Source: Chloroflexota bacterium
GTDB taxonomy: Bacteria; Chloroflexota; Ktedonobacteria; Ktedonobacterales; Ktedonobacteraceae
Length of the DNA: 64,000 bases
Reading direction: 5' to 3'
NCBI GenBank assembly: GCA_902810755.1
Contig: CADDYT010000009.1
Span: forward strand, 1 to 64,000
Shown: positions 8,368 through 15,478 of the stretch, piece by piece
How positions within the stretch are numbered: position 1 is the first letter of the stretch
Layout: the number at the start of each line of letters is the position of its first letter
The notes under the pieces: model-generated
Databases searched by the model: none
The model's input: the letters and a program-made list of their open reading frames with translations, nothing else
Told to the model about the DNA's origin: nothing
Made by a program: the position numbers and the translations under genes

Positions 8368-9081
8368 ATGGAATTGCTGGTAATCACGCTGGCGCAGATA
8401 TTGCCCGGCAAAGAGGCTGATGGGCTGGCGCGCATAAAATTGATCTCAAATACTGTACGGGCGGCGCCGGGGCTGGTGACCTCCCTTTTCTACCGCAGCC
8501 GGGGGGACGATGGCTACTATTTGATGCTGACGACGTGGGAAAATGAAGCCTTCTGGTGGCAGGCGCAGGAGCGATACGGGCCGCGCCAGTTGTTGCTGGC
8601 CTCGCCAACCGAGCTGGTGACGGCCCCACCGGAGCAGTGGTTTATGCACTATACCTGGGGCTATAGCCGTCCGGGGGCAAAGCCGCTGCTGGCGGCGGCG
8701 CACCTGGCAACCATTCGGCCAGAACAAGCCGAACTGGCGCAGCGCGGCTGGATAGAGAGCCTGCGGCGTCAGGCGGTGCAGCCCATGCTGGCCTTTGCCT
8801 TTCTCGCGCGCGGGACAAAGGAGCCTGCCGTCCGGCCCAATCCAGACCCGGCACACCCTCCACTCTACCCGGGCGCGGCCTCTCCTGCCCTGGCCGGTTC
8901 ACCTGCTGAAAGTCCCTACCAGCATGGGCCAATCTTCCTGAACCTGCTGAGCTGGGCCAGCGAGGCCGATAGAGAAGATTTTTACGCCCACCCGAACTAT
9001 AAAACCATTCGCCGCTTCCTCGGTGGCATCGGCACCATGCAGACGCTGGCACTCGAACCACTCGACGATGAGGAAGCTTAG
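8368..9081 (+). CDS. Antibiotic biosynthesis monooxygenase (ABM)-like protein
   Basis: 237 residues resembling two dimeric alpha/beta-barrel (ABM) modules. The first (about 1-95) has VITLAQILPGKEADG, a GLVTSLFYRSRGDDGYYLML strand pair and a TTWENEAFWWQAQER helix. The second (about 110-230) has LNLLSWASEADREDFYAHPN. Such domains occur in quinone-forming monooxygenases, heme-degrading enzymes and plain ligand-binding proteins, so a reaction is not assigned. The start lacks a strong ribosome site. Its stop codon abuts the convergent small gene ending at 9082, so the two share a 3' boundary. Confidence 0.65.
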   Translation: MELLVITLAQILPGKEADGLARIKLISNTVRAAPGLVTSLFYRSRGDDGYYLMLTTWENEAFWWQAQERYGPRQLLLASPTELVTAPPEQWFMHYTWGYSRPGAKPLLAAAHLATIRPEQAELAQRGWIESLRRQAVQPMLAFAFLARGTKEPAVRPNPDPAHPPLYPGAASPALAGSPAESPYQHGPIFLNLLSWASEADREDFYAHPNYKTIRRFLGGIGTMQTLALEPLDDEEA

Positions 9082-9522
9082 TCAGTCGTCTGAGCTTTCG
9101 GCGACGGGTTTTTCGTAGTATTTTCTGAGTTGCACGGAGAGAAAAGCGTGGTTGGCCCACATGGGGGGAGTGAAGGTATGATATTCGCCATCGCAGAGCG
9201 GGGCAGGCGCGCCGCATTTGAGATGGGGAGCCAGCCGGAAACGAATGGTATTGCCGCTGACCTCGATCCAGAGATGTCGCCTCGTGGTGAATGTCCCCCA
9301 CTTGAACAACACCATTGAATCGTATTCCTCAAAGGTTCCCCGGCCCTTGAGCAGATTTTTATTGATGGCTATGAGCATTTCCGCCAGACCGCTTTCGCGC
9401 AACACGCGCTTCGCGTTTTCACGCACTGCCCGCCGCCTGGCCTCTCTTTCCTCGTCGCTCACAGCGTCTGTATCATGCTCTTGCACAATTGCGTTCAAGG
9501 ATTCGTCCTGATTCGTTGTCAT
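9082..9522 (-). CDS. Conserved small protein of unknown function
   Basis: About 146 residues from the ATG at 9522, which follows GAAAGG by 7 nt; an upstream in-frame start at 9555 lacks a ribosome site. The N-terminal third is charged and helical (SDEEREARRRAVRENAKRVL), followed by beta-rich sequence (MVLFKWGTFTTRRHLWIEVS). No signal peptide or membrane segment. Not recognised. It ends exactly where the convergent ABM-like gene ends. Confidence 0.6.
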   Translation of the reverse strand: MTTNQDESLNAIVQEHDTDAVSDEEREARRRAVRENAKRVLRESGLAEMLIAINKNLLKGRGTFEEYDSMVLFKWGTFTTRRHLWIEVSGNTIRFRLAPHLKCGAPAPLCDGEYHTFTPPMWANHAFLSVQLRKYYEKPVAESSDD

Positions 9523-9610
9523 TCCAGCCTTTCTTGCGCAAAATGAAGGGCGCACTGGTGAAAATTACTGATCCTGCCGGTGACATTGTACCATTGCGCC
9601 CCGGTACTGT

Positions 9611-10705
9611 TCAACCATAAATCTGCGATTCGTATTCTGCAATCATCTCGTCATCGCCGGAGTAGAGATGATCGGTGTTGGGCGATGCGTAGGTGTAGGA
9701 AAACAGGGATGCTGAGCTACGAGAAGCTGTGTTCGAGATAGAAGGTGGCACTGGCGTATGTCGTGCGCGTGTCGGCACGCCGCAATCCATATGGGGAGAA
9801 AGATAAAAAATGTTATCGGTCGATTGTTTGGCGTTGCGTTTGGCCTCGGCGGCGAGATAGCTGATTTCCTGAATGCTGTGAGGACGCCGCAACTGGTTGT
9901 TCACGACGCCTATCGAGAGGGAGACCAGCGGGAACTGGAAGGGCCTGCCCTTGCGATCTAAGCCGCTGATGGAGCCGCGTTCCAGGTCTTCCGGCAGGTA
10001 GAGCGCCGCACTTTCCTCTTTGTAACAATCCATAATGCGTGTGCAGAGGGTCTTTGCGCGCGAAGGTGAAGTGACAATGACGAAATCATCGCCGCCAATA
10101 TGGCCGACAAAATCTTCAGTTCCCCCCAGTTGATGCACAAGGCGCTGGCAAATCTGGCCGACGAGCAGGATCATATCGTTGCCGGCCAGGAAGCCATAGA
10201 CATCATTGAAGGCTTTGAAATTGTCGAGATCGAGATAGAGGATGCTCCAGGGTTCCCGACTGTTGAGCTTGTAGTTGATGGCCCGCACGACCTGCAAGCC
10301 GCCGGGCAAGCCGGTAAGGGGAGAAAGAAAGCTTTGTTGCACGCGGCGCAACTGGCGGCGCATACGTGAAAGCAATTCATCGGTATCAAAAGGCTTGGTG
10401 ATAAAGTCGTCCGCGTCCCATTCGAAAGCCCGCACCTTATTGTCGGTATCACCGAGGGCGCTCAAAACGATGATGGGAATATGCATCGTTTTGGGGTGAT
10501 TGCGCAGCCTGCGAATAACTTCATAGCCATCGATACCGGGAAGCATAATATCAAGGAGAATAAGGTGAGGAGGCTCTCGTAGCGCAATCTGTACAGCATC
10601 TTCGCCGTTTCGGGTACTTATCACCTGATAGCCTTCGATCTCCAGTGTCTCTTTGAGCATTCTGGCGATCTGTAATTCGTCCTCTACGACTAAAATGTTG
10701 GCCAT
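9611..10705 (-). CDS. Response regulator with GGDEF-type output domain
   Basis: About 364 residues from ATG 10705, which has GAGGTAGG 7 nt upstream. Receiver domain 1-120: acidic pair Glu8-Asp9, phospho-acceptor Asp52 (LLDIMLPG), Ser82 and Lys104 (FITKPF). The GGDEF-type domain (about 125-300) has DLDNFKAFN and an A-site written GGDDF (204-208) instead of GG(D/E)EF. The conservative E-to-D change may still permit cyclic di-GMP synthesis or mark a weak enzyme. A Ser/Thr/Pro-rich tail of about 60 residues follows. No partner kinase is adjacent. Confidence 0.88.
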   Translation of the reverse strand: MANILVVEDELQIARMLKETLEIEGYQVISTRNGEDAVQIALREPPHLILLDIMLPGIDGYEVIRRLRNHPKTMHIPIIVLSALGDTDNKVRAFEWDADDFITKPFDTDELLSRMRRQLRRVQQSFLSPLTGLPGGLQVVRAINYKLNSREPWSILYLDLDNFKAFNDVYGFLAGNDMILLVGQICQRLVHQLGGTEDFVGHIGGDDFVIVTSPSRAKTLCTRIMDCYKEESAALYLPEDLERGSISGLDRKGRPFQFPLVSLSIGVVNNQLRRPHSIQEISYLAAEAKRNAKQSTDNIFYLSPHMDCGVPTRARHTPVPPSISNTASRSSASLFSYTYASPNTDHLYSGDDEMIAEYESQIYG

Positions 10706-10798
10706 ATGCATTCCTACCTCTATAATCTTCACCAGGAAACTTCACAACACACTACCAGTTTCGCTCCAACCACTTCCACACCCGATTCACCGGCCCGC

Positions 10799-10824
10799 TC
10801 AGTCTGGTCTGTCGACCAGACTGA
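10799..10824. promoter_or_regulatory. 11-bp perfect dyad upstream of the REC-GGDEF gene
   Basis: TCAGTCTGGTC (10799-10809), four-base spacer, GACCAGACTGA (10814-10824). It lies about 95 bp upstream of the regulator's start, a plausible operator position. It is within a gene-free stretch, 10706-11489, where no coding frame is convincing on either strand. Confidence 0.45.
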
Positions 10825-11279
10825 CAGGGAAACGGCAGCAACAAACAACACTCCATCAGGCAACGCCTCGTTGCCGCCTGGCAGGTGAATCGCACAATCT
10901 TTGTGCCGTCTGCTGTCATATGGGTCTGTCGAGAACACCCCCCGAGACCTCGTCAGACGAAGAATACTGCTAGGAGGGGCTGATACATGCTCCAGCGCAG
11001 GCAGGAAGGGATGCCAAAAATACACAGGGCCCGCCGGAATGTTGCCGCCCCCGGTCCCTCTCACCTGTCTTGTCGAAGGATATTTTCTCGAACAGAAATC
11101 CCCCGCAATCAGGCAGAGCTAGCAAAAAGAGAGTAGCGCCATATTCTATTGTGACCACAGCCAAAATATATAGCCATCTTGCTATTCAGTATAACATCCT
11201 CCTGCTCATTTTCATAGGGTTTTATAGCACAGATTCCGATATCGCCTGAAAAATGTACGTTTTCTTATTGCTTCTAATG

Positions 11280-11305
11280 TTCTGACATGTTGTAACATGC
11301 TAGAA
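11280..11305. promoter_or_regulatory. Interrupted dyad TTCT-CATGTT-AACATG-AGAA
   Basis: Symmetric site: TTCT (11280), CATGTT, two-base centre, AACATG, AGAA (ending 11305). It lies about 115 bp upstream of the hydrolase promoter -35 box. The symmetry suggests a dimeric regulator's operator; this is inference. Confidence 0.35.
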
Positions 11306-11418
11306 CAAGTTGTGTTTTTCGGGAAAAGCGAAGATTGTTCGCTCAAGCATATCAATAGCCATAACAGGAGCATGGCTGAACTGCAATGCGGAAGGTGAGA
11401 CTTTTTCGGAACAACCTG

Positions 11419-11447
11419 TTGACGGATGACGGGAACTGAGATAAGAT
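11419..11447 (+). promoter_or_regulatory. Sigma70-type promoter for hydrolase-helicase pair
   Basis: TTGACG (11419-11424), 17-bp spacer, TAAGAT (11442-11447). Predicted transcription start is near 11454, giving a leader of about 36 nt before the ATG at 11490. Confidence 0.75.
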
Positions 11448-11489
11448 GAAACGAGCATATTCAGGGTACAGGTATACAGGGAAAGAGAG

Positions 11490-12164
11490 ATGATGGCTTC
11501 AGCAGGGACGGAACGAGCCGTTACATTTACGAACCGGGGGCAACCCGCATTCCAGTTAGAAGGGATTATGCACGAACCGGCACAAAGAGAGGGGATAATT
11601 CCCCTCGTCGTCTTCTGTCATCCGCAGCCGGCCAGCAGCGATATGCACGATAGTCTGACGGTGGCGCTGGCGCGCGCGGTGGCGGAGGCGGGCATGATGG
11701 GCCTGCGTTTCAATTTTCGCGGTGTGGGCAAGAGCCAGGGGCAGCAAACGGATGGGCGACTGGAAGCCCTTGACCTGGCCGGGGCCATCGCCTTCGGACT
11801 GAAGCAGCCAGGGGTGAACACAGAGAAAATCTGCGTGGTAGGACACGCCTTCGGGGCCTACATCGCGCTGCAGTACGCTCCCTTCGACCCGTATATCCGC
11901 ACGCTCGTCGCCATCAGCCTGCCCCTGTACCGCGCGGCCGGCGGCTTTCCTCGCCCCTTTGAACGCCCGAAATTGTTCGTTACAGGCGAATTTGACGAGG
12001 TCTGCCCGCGCTACAAACTTGAGCCGTTCGTTGAGCAGCAAAAAGGCCCCAAGGGGCTGAATGTGATTACCGGCGCTCGCCACCTGATGCGCGGCTACGA
12101 AGAGGCCGCCGTAAGCGCCGTGATGAAATATCTCAAAAGATGGGCCGAGATGCCCGGAGTATAG
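11490..12164 (+). CDS. Alpha/beta-hydrolase fold protein lacking the nucleophile serine
   Basis: 224 residues of the small alpha/beta hydrolase class: FCHPQPASSDMHDS near strand 3, LRFNFRGVGKSQG, then the nucleophile elbow. The elbow reads VVGHAFGAY, so the expected GxSxG Ser is Ala120. A late Asp (TGEFDEVCP) and His (GARHLMRGYEE) are present, so the rest of the triad is kept. Either it has no hydrolase activity or it works by another mechanism. It has its own promoter and a GGGAAAGAGAG ribosome site. The XPB-like helicase gene starts 2 nt after its stop, so the two are co-transcribed and perhaps functionally linked. Confidence 0.82.
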   Translation: MMASAGTERAVTFTNRGQPAFQLEGIMHEPAQREGIIPLVVFCHPQPASSDMHDSLTVALARAVAEAGMMGLRFNFRGVGKSQGQQTDGRLEALDLAGAIAFGLKQPGVNTEKICVVGHAFGAYIALQYAPFDPYIRTLVAISLPLYRAAGGFPRPFERPKLFVTGEFDEVCPRYKLEPFVEQQKGPKGLNVITGARHLMRGYEEAAVSAVMKYLKRWAEMPGV

Positions 12165-12166
12165 GA

Positions 12167-13870
12167 ATGAATCCAGAAAACCCCCTGATTGTTCAGAGCG
12201 ATCGCACGATTCTGCTGGAAGTCGACCACCCGTTACATGCTGAAGCCAGGGACGCGCTTGCCCAGTTCGCCGAACTGGAAAAATCGCCGGAGCATATTCA
12301 CACCTACCGCCTCTCCCCGCTTTCGCTCTGGAACGCGGCTGCCGGTGGGATGAGCGCGCAGATGGTGCTGGAGTTGCTCGAAAAGTACAGTAAATACGAT
12401 ATTCCCTCGAATATCTCCGTGGATATTCGCGAATATATGAGCCGTTATGGGCGCGTCAAGCTGATTCGCGAGGGAGACGCGCTGCTGCTGACTTCAACCG
12501 ACACGACCTTAATCACCGAAATTCTGCGTCACAAGCGCACGCAGCCCTTCCTGCTGCGCCAGTTGAACAGGAACACCATCCAGGTCGATGCTTCGCGGCG
12601 CGGGCATATCAAACAGGCGCTGATTCACATTGGCTTTCCCGCCGAAGACCTGGCAGGCTACACCGATGGCTCGCCGCTGCCGCTGACGCTGCGCGCGATC
12701 ACGAGCCAGAATGTGCCTTTCCAGCCGCGTGCCTATCAATACGCGGCTTCAGCCGCCTTCTATGCGGGGGGCGCGCCGAGCGGGGGCAGCGGGGTTGTAG
12801 TGCTGCCCTGCGGCGCGGGCAAAACCATCGTCGGCCTGGCAACAATGGCCGATATTCAGCGCGCCACGCTTATTCTCACCCCCAATACGATTGCGGTGCG
12901 CCAGTGGATTCAGGAAATTCTCGACAAGACTGACATTCCACCTGAGATGGTCGGCGAATACACGGGCGACCGCAAAGAGATCTGTCCGATTACGGTCAGC
13001 ACGTACCAGATTCTGACCTATCGCGCCCCCTCAAAGAAGGGAGAGACGCAAGTTTCCGAAGAGGATTTTCCCCATTTCGCCCTCTTCACCAGCTATGACT
13101 GGGGCCTGATTATCTATGACGAGGTTCACCTGCTGCCTGCCCCCGTCTTCCGCATCACGGCGGAGATTCAGGCTCGGCGCCGCCTGGGCCTGACAGCCAC
13201 GCTGGTGCGCGAGGATGGACGAGAGGCAGATGTCTTCAGCTTGATCGGGCCAAAGAAATATGATGTTCCCTGGCGCGAACTGGAACGCCAGGGCTGGATC
13301 GCCACCGCCGAATGCCACGAGATTCGCGTGGGCATGACCGAAGATGAACAACTGAACTACGCGCTGGCCGAGCAGAAAGAGAAGTACCGGCTGGCCGCCG
13401 AATGCAGCGCCAAGCCCGGCGTGGTGCGCCACCTCGTCGAACGTCACCGTGACGACCAGATATTGATTATTGGTCAGTACATCGACCAGCTCCAGCTTCT
13501 GGCCGGAGAACTGAATGCGCCTCTGCTGACCGGCAAAACATCCAACGCGCAGCGTGAGAAGTTATATGAGCAATTTCGTCGGGGTGAGATCAAGCGGCTG
13601 GTGGTGAGTAAGGTGGCCAATTTCGCCATTGATCTGCCGGACGCCAATGTCGCCATTCAGGTATCGGGTACCTTCGGTTCGAGGCAGGAAGAGGCCCAGC
13701 GCCTGGGCCGCATCCTGCGCCCGAAAAGCGATGGCAGCCTGGCCTACTTCTATTCCATCGTCACCCGTGACACCCGCGACCAGGAGTTTTCCGCCAACCG
13801 CCAGCTCTTTCTGACCGAGCAGGGCTACCGCTATCTGATTGAGGATGCAGAAGCGTTATTAGCCGCATGA
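12167..13870 (+). CDS. XPB/Ssl2-like superfamily 2 DNA helicase
   Basis: 567 residues. An N-terminal XPB-type damage-recognition domain (about 1-190, MNPENPLIVQSDRTILLEVD) is followed by an SF2 motor: Walker A PCGAGKTIVGL, motif II YDEVHLLPA, motif III LTATLVRED, motif V and VI FAIDLPDANVAIQVSG and EEAQRLGRILRPK. Eukaryotic and archaeal homologues unwind DNA in repair and transcription; bacterial ones are sporadic and may act in repair. ATG 12167 is chosen because it follows the hydrolase stop by 2 nt and has GGAGTATAGG in front. No Bax1-type nuclease partner is nearby. Confidence 0.92.
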   Translation: MNPENPLIVQSDRTILLEVDHPLHAEARDALAQFAELEKSPEHIHTYRLSPLSLWNAAAGGMSAQMVLELLEKYSKYDIPSNISVDIREYMSRYGRVKLIREGDALLLTSTDTTLITEILRHKRTQPFLLRQLNRNTIQVDASRRGHIKQALIHIGFPAEDLAGYTDGSPLPLTLRAITSQNVPFQPRAYQYAASAAFYAGGAPSGGSGVVVLPCGAGKTIVGLATMADIQRATLILTPNTIAVRQWIQEILDKTDIPPEMVGEYTGDRKEICPITVSTYQILTYRAPSKKGETQVSEEDFPHFALFTSYDWGLIIYDEVHLLPAPVFRITAEIQARRRLGLTATLVREDGREADVFSLIGPKKYDVPWRELERQGWIATAECHEIRVGMTEDEQLNYALAEQKEKYRLAAECSAKPGVVRHLVERHRDDQILIIGQYIDQLQLLAGELNAPLLTGKTSNAQREKLYEQFRRGEIKRLVVSKVANFAIDLPDANVAIQVSGTFGSRQEEAQRLGRILRPKSDGSLAYFYSIVTRDTRDQEFSANRQLFLTEQGYRYLIEDAEALLAA

Positions 13871-13875
13871 AAGAC

Positions 13876-13921
13876 ACACTCCTCCCATCTCGTCCTGAGA
13901 GGCATAACATGGGGGGAGTGT
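13876..13921. terminator. Hairpin after XPB-like helicase gene
   Basis: ACACTCCTCCCAT (13876-13888) pairs with 13909-13921 with one G-U position; loop of 20 nt. It starts 5 nt after the helicase stop. No T-run follows, so termination is inferred from position. Confidence 0.55.
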
Positions 13922-14023
13922 ATGTGAAGCGTTCTACAGAACTCTGCCTTGACAGCTTTCCTTCTCAGTGATACCCTTTTGGAAAAACCATATCAACTTG
14001 CTGAAAAAGAATAGAGGATAGGC

Positions 14024-14383
14024 ATGGCAGAGAGCTACATTGAGGTAACTGGCGAGGACTTTGCTGAGAAGGTACTGGATGCGGAACAGATGGTGGTAGT
14101 CAACTTCACGTCGAGCCAGAGTCCGGCGTGCCAGATTCAGGAGCCAGAATTTGAGGCCGTAAGTAAAGAGTTTCAGGGGCGCGTGCTTTTCGCGAAACTG
14201 GATATTGACGCCAATGGAGAAGTGGTTCAGCAATGGAATATCGAGGGTATTCCCACGATACTCTTCTTCAATCATGGTCTGGAGATTCATCGTATCAAGG
14301 GCATTTTGATGCGCGCACGGCTACGCAAGCAAATCGAGGGGGCGTTGCTCGTTACTGAAGACACGACAAAGTCGGCAAAATAA
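14024..14383 (+). CDS. Thioredoxin-like protein with single-cysteine SPAC active site
   Basis: 119 residues with an intact thioredoxin fold: VVVNFTS strand, AKLDIDANGEVVQQWNI, and the cis-Pro loop GIPTILFFNHG (Pro77). The usual WCGPC is replaced by Q-S-P-A-C (Ser33, Cys36), so only the second, normally buried Cys remains. It cannot do dithiol exchange like a classical thioredoxin. Possible roles are monothiol chemistry, peroxidase-like function or protein binding. It is preceded by an A-rich leader (GAAAAAGAATAGAGGATAGG) with GAGGATAGG as ribosome site, and appears monocistronic. Confidence 0.85.
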   Translation: MAESYIEVTGEDFAEKVLDAEQMVVVNFTSSQSPACQIQEPEFEAVSKEFQGRVLFAKLDIDANGEVVQQWNIEGIPTILFFNHGLEIHRIKGILMRARLRKQIEGALLVTEDTTKSAK

Positions 14384-14395
14384 CAGCAGGCGTCG

Positions 14396-14423
14396 CAGGC
14401 CAGCCGCAAGAGGTGGCCCTACT
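14396..14423. repeat. Family A half-copy (A2)
   Basis: A single arm (14396-14423) ending in GGTGGCCCTACT. No matching second arm is found before the next gene, so this is a solo arm. Confidence 0.7.
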
Positions 14424-14445
14424 GGACGCGAGGGAGCCTGCGCTT

Positions 14446-14859
14446 TTATTCCTTTCTGCGTTTGCGCCGCTCCTCCTCCAGATCGGTGATGGTGCCTTCG
14501 ACAACGCGCCCTTCTCTCTCTGCTTGATTGGGAGGGCGCACGGCAAAGTCGCGGAAATCGCGCTGCACACGGCTGATTTCGGAGACGGTCTGTGAGATGC
14601 TGGTGGTCACATTGACGATGAAGAGCAGAACGAACAACCCGGCCCAGAGCGCGAGGCCGATCAACAGTGTGACGACGCCGCCTACAACGCCGTTGAGGAT
14701 GCTTTCAGTGACGACGCCCGCGAGGACGAGTACCCAGAAGAAGCGCACGACGACCTGTAACAGCCAGTGCATGAACCAGAACACGGCTTTCACAGGGTCA
14801 GAGGGCATATTCCAGGGAGGTAGGAGTTTTCCTCTTCCTCTAAATCTCATCATATGCAT
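14446..14859 (-). CDS. Small membrane protein of unknown function
   Basis: About 137 residues. Two hydrophobic segments (around FWFMHWLLQVVVRFFWVLVL and VVTLLIGLALWAGLFVLLF) suggest a helical hairpin. A charged C-terminal tail follows (SQTVSEISRVQRDF, then EEERRKRRKE). The start is uncertain: Met at 14859 has AGAAGG 9 nt upstream, while further in-frame Met codons lie just downstream. Not recognised. The next gene downstream in the same direction is far away, so it is probably monocistronic. Confidence 0.55.
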   Translation of the reverse strand: MHMMRFRGRGKLLPPWNMPSDPVKAVFWFMHWLLQVVVRFFWVLVLAGVVTESILNGVVGGVVTLLIGLALWAGLFVLLFIVNVTTSISQTVSEISRVQRDFRDFAVRPPNQAEREGRVVEGTITDLEEERRKRRKE

Positions 14860-14936
14860 GCTTTTTGCCCTTCTGCTTGCATATTGCCACCTGTATTGTA
14901 TCAATTCTCACCCGATTTCGCCAGTGTTTAGCGAAC

Positions 14937-15020
14937 GTGTCATCCTCCGCTCCCCTCGGGATGAGGCCACCGATTGGCGTATAAGGCCCAACGAAGTTCC
15001 TTCGCTGCTCTCAGGATGAC
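14937..15020. repeat. Family B repeat (copy B5)
   Basis: Half-sites CGTGTCATCCTCCGCTCCCC at the left and TTCGCTGCTCTCAGGATGAC at the right flank a short unique middle. It lies between the Nudix gene (ending at 15034) and the small membrane protein gene. Confidence 0.65.
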
Positions 15021-15033
15021 GAGCTTATCGACC

Positions 15034-15438
15034 TTATTCAGGACGATATCCCTGGGCGAGCAGGTTCTCCAGAGGGAGGAAGCGCGGCGAGGGCAGAGCA
15101 TCCCAGGAGAACCAGCCGATATCTGACATCTCACGGGCGGATTTGATGTGCGCTTCGCCGGAGACGTATCGGGCCTCCAGCCAGAGAGTGATGTAATGCT
15201 TGCCTTCCTGCTCAAAAACGTCGTTGGTGATGGTGCAAAAGACGGGATCGGCAATCAGCACCCCAACCTCTTCCTCAACTTCGCGAATGGCACAGGCTTC
15301 CGGCGATTCACCATACTCTATATGTCCACCTGGCATGGCCCATGTCCCGGTTCCATGAGAGTTCTGACGCTTCATAAGCAAGACTTGATCGCCGTTGCGA
15401 ATAATCACGGCAACGCCGACACCAGGTCGGTCTGGCAT
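15034..15438 (-). CDS. Nudix hydrolase
   Basis: 134 residues. The complete Nudix box is visible: GGHIEYGESPEACA followed by IREVEEEVGV, matching Gx5Ex7REUxEExGU. The fold core is covered (VAVIIRNGDQVLLMKRQ at the N-terminus, DIGWFSWDALP near the C-terminus). Such enzymes hydrolyse a nucleoside diphosphate linked to another moiety; length and the VLLMKR segment resemble the MutT/ADP-ribose pyrophosphatase group, but the substrate is not decidable. The start has AGGAAACATTT upstream. It follows the GT39-type gene by 41 nt and may be the last gene of the thrB-thrC-GT39 unit. Confidence 0.9.
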   Translation of the reverse strand: MPDRPGVGVAVIIRNGDQVLLMKRQNSHGTGTWAMPGGHIEYGESPEACAIREVEEEVGVLIADPVFCTITNDVFEQEGKHYITLWLEARYVSGEAHIKSAREMSDIGWFSWDALPSPRFLPLENLLAQGYRPE

Positions 15439-15478
15439 AAATGTTTCCTCCAGTGTATTTTTTTCTCTTCCAGCATAT

